A stretch of DNA of 64,000 nucleotides from Marinilabilia salmonicolor JCM 21150 (GTDB lineage Bacteria > Bacteroidota > Bacteroidia > Bacteroidales > Marinilabiliaceae), in contig NZ_AJKI01000007.1 in assembly GCF_000259075.1 (NCBI RefSeq), positions 85,272 through 149,271 on the forward strand, given 5' to 3'. Below, in pieces: positions 16,948 through 26,321 of the stretch. Positions within the stretch are counted from its first letter, which is position 1; every line of letters starts with the position of its first letter. A program made the translations under genes and the position numbers. The notes beneath the pieces are model-generated. The model saw only the letters and a program-made list of their open reading frames with translations. It had not been told where the DNA came from and searched no databases.

Positions 16948-18732
16948 TTAAAAATACATCAGACTAAGAACCGTGATAGTAACAATCATATAAATAATGG
17001 TCAGCGGAAAACCTATCTTAAAGAAATCCTTAAAATTATAATTTCCCGGACCATAGACCATCAGATTGGTTTGGTAACCGATTGGGGTAATAAAATTGGC
17101 AGCTGCAGCAAAAGAAACCACCAGGGCGAACGGTTCAGGTTCCAGTCCGAGTGTTTTGGCAGCCGTCAGTGAAATAGGAAACACAATGGCAACAGCTGCT
17201 TTATTTGTGATGTAAGCCGCCAAGACCGCAGTCATCAGGTAAATCCCAAAAAGCAAGGTAACACGGCCGAATGGCAGAAAAACACTGATAATCAGGTCCG
17301 CAACCATATCTGCCACCCCGGTTTTGATCATGGCAGTTCCCAAAGCCAGTGACATGGCAATAATTACGGCAAGATTGTAATCAATACTTTTGGGCATATC
17401 CTTGGGAGATACAATTTTGAGTGTGGAAACCACAATCAGTACCACAAACAAACCAATAAATAAAGGAACCAGCTTAATTGCAGCCAGAAGAATGGCAAGC
17501 AATGTACCACCCAGTAAGGTGTATATTTTGTATTTTTCCGTGCGATTAAATTCCCGGATTTTTGAAATCAGATAAAAATCCTGTTCACTCTCGGCACGAC
17601 TCATAAATGCCTCTCCTACCAAAAGCATCAAAACGTCTCCCGCTTTTAGTTTTGCCTCATCTATTTTTCCAACAACACGTTCACCATTTCTGTGCAATGC
17701 AAGCAGTGCAGAGTCGAAACGTCCTCTGAAATTTACTTCTTTAACTGTTTTGGTTATGAGAGAAGAATTGTGTGAAACTACGACTTCCACCACCTGTGTT
17801 TTCTTCAGTTTGGACATCATCCCGACTGATGGCAGAGTCAATCCGCAATTTTCCGATAGCAGCCGAACCACATTTTTGTTTTCTCCGGCAAAACGTAATA
17901 AATCTCCTTCCTGAAGTCTGAAATTATCCGAAAGTAGTTGGTATATCCTGTTGCCTCTGATTATTTCTATCAATACCAACCCATCCATATCGCGGATTTC
18001 TGATTCCTCCAGGGTCTGACCAACCAAATGACTGTTTCGTCGAACTTCAGCTTCAACAAGGTATTTTCTTTCGGCACTGGAATACTCTTCCATCACACTT
18101 TTTCTGTCGGGCAGCAGCTTGTATGAATAGAAGTAGAGATAGGCCATTCCAATGATCAGCATGGGAAAACCAACCCAAAAGAAATCAAACATCCCCAGTG
18201 AGGGCATATCCGGAAAAATCTTCTGATCAACCACCATACCATTAACGATCAGATTGGTGGATGTTCCGATCAGCGTAACACAACCGCCAAGAATTGCCGC
18301 ATAAGAGAGTGGCATAAGCAGTTTGGACGGCGCAATATTGTTTCGACGGCTCCATTGATGTACATAAGGCATCATAACCGCCACCAAAGGAGTGTTGTTC
18401 AGAAATGCAGAGAATCCACCCACCCAGATCATCATCCTGGCAAGAAAACCTTTGTATTTCATGGATCTGGGAAATGCTTTTTCAAAAATGGCTTCTATGA
18501 CAGATGTTTGCCGGATGGTATCTCCCAGAAGCAACAGCATGATAATGACTGCAATCTGTTCGTTGGCAAAACCGGCAAGAATTTCGGAAGGTGTCAGGAT
18601 TTTAAAAATTCCCAGCACCATAATGGCAATGAAGAAGGTAAAAGCAGCCCCCATCAGTTCCCGGTAGAGGGAAATCAGTATAAATGCAAGTACCAGAAAT
18701 ACAAGTATTACATCAAATGTGGGGACACTCAT
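16948..18732 (-). CDS. SLC13/DASS-type anion permease with two RCK_C domains
   Basis: 594-residue membrane transporter. About six helices, then a cytoplasmic insert (about 210-395) with two TrkA-C (RCK_C) units, then about six more helices. Family signatures are NNTPLVAVMMPYV and GTSTNLIVNG in the first half, and NKAAVAIVFPISL and GYQTNLMVYGPG in the second. This layout is that of SLC13-like permeases annotated for dicarboxylate, sulfate or other anions with Na+. The substrate cannot be read from sequence. Single-gene unit. Confidence 0.88.
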   Translation of the reverse strand: MSVPTFDVILVFLVLAFILISLYRELMGAAFTFFIAIMVLGIFKILTPSEILAGFANEQIAVIIMLLLLGDTIRQTSVIEAIFEKAFPRSMKYKGFLARMMIWVGGFSAFLNNTPLVAVMMPYVHQWSRRNNIAPSKLLMPLSYAAILGGCVTLIGTSTNLIVNGMVVDQKIFPDMPSLGMFDFFWVGFPMLIIGMAYLYFYSYKLLPDRKSVMEEYSSAERKYLVEAEVRRNSHLVGQTLEESEIRDMDGLVLIEIIRGNRIYQLLSDNFRLQEGDLLRFAGENKNVVRLLSENCGLTLPSVGMMSKLKKTQVVEVVVSHNSSLITKTVKEVNFRGRFDSALLALHRNGERVVGKIDEAKLKAGDVLMLLVGEAFMSRAESEQDFYLISKIREFNRTEKYKIYTLLGGTLLAILLAAIKLVPLFIGLFVVLIVVSTLKIVSPKDMPKSIDYNLAVIIAMSLALGTAMIKTGVADMVADLIISVFLPFGRVTLLFGIYLMTAVLAAYITNKAAVAIVFPISLTAAKTLGLEPEPFALVVSFAAAANFITPIGYQTNLMVYGPGNYNFKDFFKIGFPLTIIYMIVTITVLSLMYF

Positions 18733-18883
18733 AAGATCTTGTTTTCTCAGTTTTCAGGGGGTGCAAGTTAAAACTATTTTCGTAAAAATTAACAAATCTG
18801 TTTTTAAAACCATTCCCACTCATGGTGTTTAATATTGCCAAAAACTCTACCGACGAATAATTTCTCATCAAATTCTAAATTAC

Positions 18884-18891
18884 TACTTTTG
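18884..18891 (+). promoter_or_regulatory. -7 box of mazG promoter
   Basis: TACTTTTG, predicted start near 18898 and about 60 nt leader. Confidence 0.4.
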
Positions 18892-18956
18892 ATGACTAAA
18901 CTGATTTAAAGCAATTCACAGATATTTTTTCATCCAGCTTTTAATTCAATAAATCA

Positions 18957-19733
18957 ATGCAAGAAAAGAAAGAATCCTTTGGCCGGTTACTTGAAGTAAT
19001 GGACGAGTTGCGCGAAAAATGTCCCTGGGATCGGGAACAAACCAATGAATCGTTGCGAACATTAACGATTGAAGAGACTTATGAACTGGCCGATGCTATA
19101 TTAGACGGCTCACAGGATGCCATCCGCAAAGAACTGGGAGACTTGCTTCTTCACATTGTATTTTATTCAAAAATAGGTGAAGAAAAGGAGACTTTCTCCA
19201 TCAAAGAGGTTATTGACTCGCTTATTGAAAAACTCATCTATCGGCATCCACACATTTTTGGCGAAACAGAGGTGAAAGATGCACGTGAGGTGGAACAAAA
19301 CTGGGAGGCACTCAAACTGAAAGAGAAAGACGGAAATCGTTCGGTGTTGGCTGGTGTGCCTAAATCGTTGCCGGCCATGGTAAAGGCCAACAGGATTCAG
19401 GACAAAGCCAGGGGGATGGGATTTGACTGGGAAAAACGTGAACAGGTTTGGGATAAAGTGCAGGAAGAGCTGGAAGAGTTGAAGACGGAAATGATTAAAA
19501 ACGATCAGGATGCCATTGAAGATGAGTTTGGTGATCTCTTTTTCTCGCTTATCAATGCAGCCCGGCTCTATGGCGTTAATCCCGAAAATGCACTGGAACG
19601 AACCAATCAGAAGTTCATTAAACGCTTTAATTATCTGGAACGAAAAACGATAAAACAGGGCATAGATCTTAAAAAACTTTCCCTGGCAGAGATGGATGAG
19701 ATTTGGAATGAAGCAAAACGGGAGGAATATTGA
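18957..19733 (+). CDS. mazG: Nucleoside triphosphate pyrophosphohydrolase MazG
   Basis: House-cleaning enzyme hydrolysing (d)NTPs to NMP and pyrophosphate. 258 residues with two MazG domains. The first has CPWDREQTNESLRT, EETYELADA and ELGDLLLHIVF (the EExxE...ExxD Mg-binding pattern). The second has DWEKREQVWDKVQEELEEL and EDEFGDLFFSLINAAR. Length and order match the E. coli-type two-domain form. Monocistronic. Confidence 0.95.
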   Translation: MQEKKESFGRLLEVMDELREKCPWDREQTNESLRTLTIEETYELADAILDGSQDAIRKELGDLLLHIVFYSKIGEEKETFSIKEVIDSLIEKLIYRHPHIFGETEVKDAREVEQNWEALKLKEKDGNRSVLAGVPKSLPAMVKANRIQDKARGMGFDWEKREQVWDKVQEELEELKTEMIKNDQDAIEDEFGDLFFSLINAARLYGVNPENALERTNQKFIKRFNYLERKTIKQGIDLKKLSLAEMDEIWNEAKREEY

Positions 19734-19851
19734 ATTCTGAGTTTGGCGTGCTGAGTTTAATCAAATAATAAATAATCATTATTGTTTCAGAAACCTATTT
19801 TGGGGTGAAAGTGATTGCCTGGCATTGATTGAAAAATCATGAATAGTCGTG

Positions 19852-19895
19852 TCATTGGTAACATAGTGAAGCAATCTCATTTTTTACTGAACCTG
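19852..19895 (-). repeat. Dispersed repeat, copy 2
   Basis: Reverse complement reads GTAAAAAATGAGATTGCTTC followed by ACTATGTTACCAATGA. It shares the core with copies at 14783 and 58681 but its GTTCGC has drifted to GTTACC. Confidence 0.6.
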
Positions 19896-19944
19896 ATTGA
19901 TGAGAATTTTTTATTACAAGGGTTTTTCAGCGATGATCAGGGAA

Positions 19945-20541
19945 TTAGCAGCTCCCACCCCTATGCTCCAGGCTCTCTGCTCTTATAGCGCACTCAGTGA
20001 CATGGTCATTTACCATTCCGGTGGCTTGCATATGTGCATAAACAATGGTACTTCCAACAAATTTAAAACCTCTTTTCTTAAGGTCTTTGCTTATTTTATC
20101 GGATAGTGGTGTTGCAGCAGGAATCTCTTCCATGGTTTTAAAATGATTTACAATGGGAGAACCATTCACAAATCCCCAAATATAGTTGCTGAAGGAACCA
20201 AACTCTTCACGCACCTTCAGAAATGCCTGTGCATTAGTCACAGCAGCTCTGACTTTTAACTTGTTACGAATAATCCCCTCGTCCTCTATGAGGCGATTAA
20301 AATCTTTTTCCGTATATCGGGCAATTTTATGAAAATCAAAGTTATCAAAAGCTTTTCTGAAATTTTCCCGCTTCCGAAGTATGGTAATCCAGCTCAATCC
20401 GGCCTGAAACCCTTCTAAAATTAGAAATTCGAAAAGTGTTTCATCGTCGAATACCGGCCTTCCCCATTCTTCATCATGGTATTTTACATATAATGGATCG
20501 GTCCCGCACCATTCACAACGTTTCATTTCTTTAAAAGACAT
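19945..20541 (-). CDS. tag: DNA-3-methyladenine glycosylase I
   Basis: Base-excision repair enzyme removing 3-methyladenine. 198 residues, near the usual 187-195. The zinc-binding residues are visible: RCEWCG near the N terminus, His of KYHDEEWG, and NDHVTEC near the C terminus. Family motifs EWGRPVFDD, ILEGFQAGLSWITIL and SKDLKKRGFKFVGSTIVYAHMQATG are conserved. Lies 25 bases after the start side of the ktrB gene region and is transcribed in the same direction, but it is functionally unrelated. Confidence 0.96.
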   Translation of the reverse strand: MSFKEMKRCEWCGTDPLYVKYHDEEWGRPVFDDETLFEFLILEGFQAGLSWITILRKRENFRKAFDNFDFHKIARYTEKDFNRLIEDEGIIRNKLKVRAAVTNAQAFLKVREEFGSFSNYIWGFVNGSPIVNHFKTMEEIPAATPLSDKISKDLKKRGFKFVGSTIVYAHMQATGMVNDHVTECAIRAESLEHRGGSC

Positions 20542-20566
20542 CTTCTTTTTTTTTATTAAAAAATTT

Positions 20567-22369
20567 CTACCCTATCATCAATTTGGCATTTGGATATCTG
20601 TAAGCTCCGGACATAATGCGACGGCTAAAGATTACCACCATTGTTAAAGATCCGATTCGTCCGACAAACATGGAAACAACCAGGATGATTTTCCCTGCTA
20701 CCGAAAGATCTCCGGTAATTCCTAATGTTAGTCCAACTGTTCCCATTGCGGAGATTTGTTCAAAAAGAAGCTCACGAAATGAGAACCCCGGATTGGTAAT
20801 TGCAAGCAGAATGGTAAAGATAAATAGAAAAGTAAGTGCTACAGCAATAATTGCGTAGGTTTTATTGACCGAAGCCCAGCGAATAGTTTTTTTATAAACC
20901 TCCACATGCTCCCGCCCCCGGATATTGGCCCATGCAGCTTTTAATGCCACAGCAAAGGTGGTAGTTTTAATACCCCCACCGGTGGAACCCGGACTGGCAC
21001 CGACAAACATAAAAAGCATAAAAAATAATAGTGTTGGGGTGGTTAGAATAGATGTATCAACAGTGTTAAAGCCTGCAGTTCGTGTGGTGGCTGACTGGAA
21101 AAAAGAAGCCACAATTTTACCTGCCAGAGAATGATCTTTCAACGTATTGTTGTATTCAAAAGCAAAGAATAATATTGCCCCTGAAACCAACATCCAGAAT
21201 GTAATGGTCAATACAACCCTGGAGTTAACCGTTAATTTTCGCCATAAGATATTTTTTCTTTGGCGGTAGGCGGGGTTTGTAAAGACATCCTGCAGTACAA
21301 TAAAACCTAGTCCCCCAACAACGATCAAAACCATAATGACAAGCTGCGCTCCATACTGAAAACGTACTGGTGCTTCAAATAATCCATTGGTAAAAAGTGA
21401 AAAGCCTGCATTGTTGAAAGCAGAAACAGAATGAAAAACAGAAAAGAAAATTCGTTCAACCGAGTCCTGAAAACCAACCTGATTGCCCCATAAAAAGTAC
21501 AACAATACCGCACCGGCTATCTCAAAACTCAAACTGTAAAAAATTACCTTTCTCAGAATCCCCGTCAGACTTCCGATATGCTCTGTATCCAGCACATCCT
21601 TTAGTATACTGGATGTATATAAGCTACCGCTTTTTCGGTAAAAAGAACCAATAAAAGTTGCAATGGTAAGCATATTGAGCCCTCCAAGCTGAAAAAGAAG
21701 CATGATTATCAATTGTCCCCGGAAAGTAAAAAATGTGGCAGTATCCTGAACAATCAGGCCGGTAACACAACTGGCGCTGGCAGATGTAAATAAAGCGTCA
21801 ACCCAGGATATGGTACTGTACGTCATTTCAGGCATTTTAAGTAGTACGGTACCCGTTAGTATCAGAATAAGGAATGAGAGTGCCAGAAAAGCACCGGGAC
21901 TGATGTGCAGCTTGCGCATGTTCATGGATTCACGCCCTGTTTCCCGGAGAACAACCACCCAGAAAATGCTCTGAACCAGTATGAAGTATCCCTGAACCGA
22001 CAAGCCGGCCAATAGAGACACCTGGAACAGCCAGGCTTTCCCGAAAATAAAATATACTATTGATTCACTGAGAATGAGAAGCATAATAAAACCTTCCCAG
22101 ATATTTTCTCGCAGGAATTTTTTCGGGTTGAAATCAAAAAATACCCGAAAACAAAACTGTAGAAGAAAAAAATCAAGAACCCGATGTAATTGAAAAATAA
22201 GATCAGCAGTAGTTACATTATCGGGTGAGAAGCCAAAAAAATGAATGATAAAGTAGATACCGGCCAAACCGGCAATAATAGACAAGACATTCATTACGCG
22301 AAAAAAATTCGTCCTGATGTCGAACAAGAAAATATTGATTCGTTCGCGCAGGTTTCTTAACCGCCCCAT
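20567..22369 (-). CDS. ktrB: KtrB/TrkH-type K+ transporter membrane subunit with N-terminal extension
   Basis: 600 residues, while canonical KtrB has about 450. From about residue 160 the four M-P-M repeats appear. Their selectivity loops are ASCVTGLIVQ, AFNNAGFSLF, RTAGFNTVD and GTVGLTLGITG, each with the filter glycine. The first 150 residues hold about four further hydrophobic helices (about 27-45, 68-82, 90-110, 120-145). Such long forms occur in Bacteroidota; what the extension does is unknown. The ATG directly follows the stop codon of ktrA (TAAATG), so translation is coupled. Confidence 0.92.
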   Translation of the reverse strand: MGRLRNLRERINIFLFDIRTNFFRVMNVLSIIAGLAGIYFIIHFFGFSPDNVTTADLIFQLHRVLDFFLLQFCFRVFFDFNPKKFLRENIWEGFIMLLILSESIVYFIFGKAWLFQVSLLAGLSVQGYFILVQSIFWVVVLRETGRESMNMRKLHISPGAFLALSFLILILTGTVLLKMPEMTYSTISWVDALFTSASASCVTGLIVQDTATFFTFRGQLIIMLLFQLGGLNMLTIATFIGSFYRKSGSLYTSSILKDVLDTEHIGSLTGILRKVIFYSLSFEIAGAVLLYFLWGNQVGFQDSVERIFFSVFHSVSAFNNAGFSLFTNGLFEAPVRFQYGAQLVIMVLIVVGGLGFIVLQDVFTNPAYRQRKNILWRKLTVNSRVVLTITFWMLVSGAILFFAFEYNNTLKDHSLAGKIVASFFQSATTRTAGFNTVDTSILTTPTLLFFMLFMFVGASPGSTGGGIKTTTFAVALKAAWANIRGREHVEVYKKTIRWASVNKTYAIIAVALTFLFIFTILLAITNPGFSFRELLFEQISAMGTVGLTLGITGDLSVAGKIILVVSMFVGRIGSLTMVVIFSRRIMSGAYRYPNAKLMIG

Positions 22370-23062
22370 TTACTGATTTATTTCGATAAATCGTTCAACA
22401 TGATCTCTTTTCCCAAAAAGAACCAGAGAGTCGTTATCCCGAATGAGACTTTCTCCTTTGGGAATGCCATAGATGTGCTGTTCACGCACCATCTCCCCTT
22501 TTCTTTCAACTTCCACGCTTCTTTTCATTGTAATCAAATTCAAATGATAGCGACGTCGAAGATCAATGTCTATAAGTGAACGGCCAATTACATCGGGAGG
22601 GGCAGCAATTTCCATAATGCAAAACTCGTCCGGCAGATCCAGATACGAGACGATTGAGGGGTTTATCAATCTTTCTGCAACGTTGATTCCCACTTCATCT
22701 TCAGGAGAAAGAATCTCTTTTACGCCGATTTTTTCCAGTATAACACGCTGATTTTTCCCCCGGGCACGAGCCATTATCCTTTTTACACCAATGTCCATCA
22801 AAAGGGTGGTACAAAGCAGTAGTTGTTCAAAGTCCTCCCCAATTGCCACAACTACCGCATCAAAATCAAGAATACCTTGTGATAGTAAGGTCCTTTTATC
22901 GGTGGCATCCATTGCCACTGCCAGAGCTACACGGTCGCCCATTTCTTCAATAATGTGCTCACTGCGGTCGATGGCCATGACTTCAGCCCCTTTTTTAGTC
23001 AGTGATTTCGCAATGGCCATACCAAACTGGCCCATTCCTATAACCGCTATTTTCTGCGCCAT
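22370..23062 (-). CDS. ktrA: KtrA/TrkA-type K+ uptake regulatory subunit
   Basis: Cytosolic gating ring subunit controlling KtrB. 230 residues with a single RCK_N domain (GMGQFGMAIA nucleotide-binding motif, acidic end at AIDRSE) and one RCK_C domain (about 135-230). A single RCK unit of this size is the Ktr pattern rather than the doubled TrkA. Upstream of ktrB with no gap, forming a two-gene operon. Confidence 0.94.
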   Translation of the reverse strand: MAQKIAVIGMGQFGMAIAKSLTKKGAEVMAIDRSEHIIEEMGDRVALAVAMDATDKRTLLSQGILDFDAVVVAIGEDFEQLLLCTTLLMDIGVKRIMARARGKNQRVILEKIGVKEILSPEDEVGINVAERLINPSIVSYLDLPDEFCIMEIAAPPDVIGRSLIDIDLRRRYHLNLITMKRSVEVERKGEMVREQHIYGIPKGESLIRDNDSLVLFGKRDHVERFIEINQ

Positions 23063-23211
23063 ATGTGATCTAGATTATAGGAACGAAAGTATCAAAAAAT
23101 ACTCCAAAGTGCAATTAGGAATTCATCATGAAGAATGATTTTACCTCTGCGGCATAAATACGATTAAAGATTTGTTCTATATTGCCGAAATAAACCTCAA
23201 ATATTTAACTC

Positions 23212-23535
23212 ATGGGTTCGGACATCATCATCAATACAGCCCGACGCTTTGGGACCGCCCCGGTTTTTATCACTGCCATATCTACTATTTTAGAGGCTAT
23301 TTTATTTCTTCGTTTTGGTTATGCTGAAGGAACCATAGGTTTCCCAGGCAATTTGTTGCTGGTTATTCTCGGACATTAAATAACCATTCGCATTGCCTTG
23401 GCCATTTCTGAGTTATCGACCAATACCCGGGTATAAAATTGCGGCGAGTATTTTCAGAATTTGGAGGATGTATTATTTGTAAATGTTTCACAGGCCAGGA
23501 CTATTGTTGAAGTAGGAATGAAAAGGAGGGATTGA
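23212..23535 (+). pseudogene. Decayed APC/cation-chloride-cotransporter-like permease, N-terminal remnant
   Basis: Read in one frame from the ATG at 23212, the translation resembles the start of SLC12/APC-type transporters: ILEAILFLRFGYAEGTIGF, NLLLVILGH, a stop, ITIRIALAISELSTNTRV, a second stop, then CGEYF. Intact relatives as recalled have a Met-Val pair and a Glu-Gly pair at the two stops. After about 23460 the match is lost. So only the first two helices remain, with at least two nonsense changes. Lies in the 504-base gap upstream of ktrA, on the opposite strand. Confidence 0.75.
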
Positions 23536-23566
23536 GTTGGCAAAGGGTTGAAATCATCCGGGAAAA

Positions 23567-23959
23567 TCAACCAAGCATTGGGATGAGATACCAAACAAAA
23601 ACCAGAATTCCGGTAATCACAAGGAAAATGGTCAGGACAAGAGAGAATATTGTCCGGTTTGTAAATGTTTTGTTGTTCAGTTGCCGGGATATTTTTCTGT
23701 AACGGAGGTAGGAAAGCAAAGCAATAATAATTCCGATTCCAACTAAAACAATACCTATTACAGGTGAACTTTGGTCGGTTTTACCCGAATCCGGTTCTAC
23801 CCAATAAGCCAGTTCCTGAAGAAACAGGGAGAATTTTATAATCACAAAACCGAACCCCATTAATGCAATACTGGTTCTTATCCAGGCCAGAAAAGTGCGT
23901 TCGTTCGCAAGATGCTCACGGGACATGGAAAAAGTATTCTTATCATTAGTATTGTCCAT
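23567..23959 (-). CDS. DUF202 (YidH-type) membrane protein
   Basis: 130 residues. The family hallmark LANERTFLAWIRTSIALMGFGFVI is seen from residue about 17 (shown only as a region), followed by three hydrophobic helices (about 25-48, 70-88, 105-128). Small DUF202 membrane proteins are widespread and have no firm function. Confidence 0.85.
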   Translation of the reverse strand: MDNTNDKNTFSMSREHLANERTFLAWIRTSIALMGFGFVIIKFSLFLQELAYWVEPDSGKTDQSSPVIGIVLVGIGIIIALLSYLRYRKISRQLNNKTFTNRTIFSLVLTIFLVITGILVFVWYLIPMLG

Positions 23960-24034
23960 TGATTGACAGAAATGAAAAGTTCTCCTTTAATATTAAAAAT
24001 CGTTTATTTAAGAATTTATCCGGGGTTTTATATA

Positions 24035-24071
24035 TTTCCCCTGAAATGCTTTAAAGCCCTGTCAGGGGAAA
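24035..24071 (-). terminator. Hairpin downstream of ornithine carbamoyltransferase
   Basis: Perfect 10-bp inverted repeat TTTCCCCTGA (24035-24044) / TCAGGGGAAA (24062-24071) just after the arcB stop. No strong T run follows, so it may be a weak terminator or 3' end stabiliser. Confidence 0.45.
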
Positions 24072-24081
24072 TAAAAACTCA

Positions 24082-25083
24082 TTAAGCACCCAGCGTTGCC
24101 ACCATCACCGCTTTAATGGTATGCATACGATTTTCAGCCTGATCAAATACAATAGATGCCGGAGATTCAAAGACCTCCTCGGTTACCTCCAGTCCGTCCA
24201 GCCCGAATTTCTGAAAAATCTCCTCTCCCACCTTGGTTTCGCGGTTGTGAAATGCTGGTAGACAATGCAGAAACTTACAGGATGGATTGCCCGTTAGTTC
24301 CATTGTTTTGGCATTTATCTGGTAAGGCTTCAACAGGTCTATTCTCTCTTTCCAGGCATCATCGCCCTCTCCCATTGAGACCCATACATCAGTATAGAGA
24401 AAATCGCATCCGGCAACCCCCTCTTCCACCTTATTCGTAATGGTAATTTGGGCCCCTGTCTCTTCAGCAATCTGACGGCATTGTGCCACCAGTTCAGCAT
24501 CAGGTTGAAGAGATTCAGGACCTACAATACGTACATCCATGCCCATTTTAGCTCCTCCAACAAGGAGGGAGTTGGCCATATTGTTGCGCGCATCACCCAG
24601 ATAAGCAAAGGAGACCTGATTTAACGGTACATTCGAATGCTCTTTCATGGTCAGAAAATCCGCAAGAATCTGCGTCGGATGGAATTCATCGGTAAGTCCG
24701 TTCCAGACAGGCACCCCTGCATATTCAGCCAGTTCCTCCACAATTTGTTGTCCAAATCCGCGATATTCAATTCCATCATACATACGTCCAAGAACACGAG
24801 CAGTGTCTTTCATCGATTCTTTATGCCCTATCTGCGAACCGGAAGGTCCAAGATAAGTAACATGTGCTCCCTGGTCATGTGCTGCCACCTCAAAAGCACA
24901 GCGGGTACGTGTGGAGGATTTTTCGAAAATCAGAGCGATATTTTTCCCTGAAAGCCTTGATTGTTCAGTGCCGGCATATTTGGCAACCTTCAGTTGTTCA
25001 GCCAAATCAAGCAAAAAATGCATCTCCTTTTGTGAAAAATCCAGTAACTTTAAAAATGATCGGTTTTTTAAACTAAAAGCCAT
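24082..25083 (-). CDS. arcB: Ornithine carbamoyltransferase, probably catabolic
   Basis: Interconverts citrulline + phosphate with ornithine + carbamoyl phosphate. 333 residues. Carbamoyl-phosphate motif [21 protein letters not shown], and the ornithine loop HCLPAFH are all present. The sequence itself fits both anabolic ArgF and catabolic ArcB. The carbamate kinase gene 53 bases upstream on the same strand favours the catabolic, ATP-yielding direction. No arginine deiminase is in the window. Confidence 0.92.
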   Translation of the reverse strand: MAFSLKNRSFLKLLDFSQKEMHFLLDLAEQLKVAKYAGTEQSRLSGKNIALIFEKSSTRTRCAFEVAAHDQGAHVTYLGPSGSQIGHKESMKDTARVLGRMYDGIEYRGFGQQIVEELAEYAGVPVWNGLTDEFHPTQILADFLTMKEHSNVPLNQVSFAYLGDARNNMANSLLVGGAKMGMDVRIVGPESLQPDAELVAQCRQIAEETGAQITITNKVEEGVAGCDFLYTDVWVSMGEGDDAWKERIDLLKPYQINAKTMELTGNPSCKFLHCLPAFHNRETKVGEEIFQKFGLDGLEVTEEVFESPASIVFDQAENRMHTIKAVMVATLGA

Positions 25084-25136
25084 TGTATTTATTTTAAGTG
25101 TTCATTTTCAGATCTATTCTTAGCATAATCTCAGCC

Positions 25137-26114
25137 TTAATCATACTTATGTAAATCCTTCTCATCGTACTCCATGGTAATTTTGGTCCCAAAGGATTTA
25201 TCTTCCAATTTTTTGGATTCTGTAATAATACTTTGACGCCCTCCTTTTTCAATAAAAGACAAAGCAGCCCTGATTTTAGGGGCCATATTACCTTCGCCGA
25301 AAGTTCCTGTTTCAAGATACTTCGAGGTATCTGTATGATTTAAAAACTCCAGTTTTTGTTCATTGTCTTCTCCGTAATTAAGATAGACAAACGGTACGTC
25401 CGTAAGCACATAAAATTCATCCGCTTTAATTTGCGTAGCCAGTATAGAACTTGCCAGATCTTTATCCACCACAGCTTCAGAAGGCCGTACCAGTCCGTTT
25501 TCATCGGTATAAACGGGAATTCCGCCTCCACCAACTGCAATAACAATGGTCCCGGCACGGGCATTACTCTCTACCACTTCACAGTTCATGATGGATTTAG
25601 GCTCAGGAGAAGGAACCACTCTGCGATATCCGTCCTTGTTCTTCTTTTCCTCCTTAAAGATCCATCCTTTCTCTTTATTGAGCCGGTCTGCTTCTTCTTT
25701 TGTCATCATCTTTCCAATCCGCTTGGTCGGATTATTAAATGCTGAATCGTTCGGATTCACCTCCGTAAGGGTCATTAAAGTAAGAACATTTCTTTTAAGG
25801 TTGTGTTTACGCAAAACATTCAGCAGGCAACGTTCAATCATATACCCAATCCCTCCCTGACTGTCAGCAACACATATATCCAGAGGCATTTGCGGAACTC
25901 CATACTGATTTTCTCCTGCATCGTTGCGCAACAGGATATTTCCCACCTGGGGGCCGTTTCCATGAGTGAAAACCAGATTATATCCCTCTTTAACAAGAAA
26001 AATAAGATTCTCAAGTGTTTCGGTGGTGTTGGCTTCCTGCTCTTCAATCGTCCCCGACTGATTGTTTCTCAGCAGTGCATTGCCACCCAGGGCAATTACA
26101 GCAAGTTTGGTCAT
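25137..26114 (-). CDS. arcC: Carbamate kinase
   Basis: Transfers phosphate from carbamoyl phosphate to ADP. 325 residues, slightly longer than the usual about 310. Amino-acid-kinase fold motifs are VIALGGNALL at the N terminus, FTHGNGPQVGN, AVGGGGIPV, and DKDLASSILA. Probably first gene of an arcC-arcB operon. Together with arcB it could make ATP and ammonia from citrulline. Confidence 0.95.
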   Translation of the reverse strand: MTKLAVIALGGNALLRNNQSGTIEEQEANTTETLENLIFLVKEGYNLVFTHGNGPQVGNILLRNDAGENQYGVPQMPLDICVADSQGGIGYMIERCLLNVLRKHNLKRNVLTLMTLTEVNPNDSAFNNPTKRIGKMMTKEEADRLNKEKGWIFKEEKKNKDGYRRVVPSPEPKSIMNCEVVESNARAGTIVIAVGGGGIPVYTDENGLVRPSEAVVDKDLASSILATQIKADEFYVLTDVPFVYLNYGEDNEQKLEFLNHTDTSKYLETGTFGEGNMAPKIRAALSFIEKGGRQSIITESKKLEDKSFGTKITMEYDEKDLHKYD

Positions 26115-26247
26115 AGTTTAGATTTTGTCTTATTAGAACACTATTTTCGTCAAAAAAAGAAGGTTTAACAATGACCTTTATCAATAATTCCTAATAGTTC
26201 TGTGCCTTCTCTTTTTTGACCAGTAAACAGAATCGGAAGACAAGCGC

Positions 26248-26279
26248 TTGTTAATTTTCTGATTTTTGCGTTAATTTTG
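26248..26279 (+). promoter_or_regulatory. Promoter of the 26322 lipoprotein gene
   Basis: TTG at 26248-26250 and TAATTTTG at 26272-26279, within the usual spacing. Start near 26286. Confidence 0.45.
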
Positions 26280-26321
26280 AAAAGTGCAAGCCATTTATAC
26301 CATACATAGATAATTCATTTT

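Noticed and set aside
18355..18771. Plus-strand frame of about 138 codons with many His and Lys
   Set aside because: Antisense to the SLC13 permease; typical antisense composition of membrane helices.
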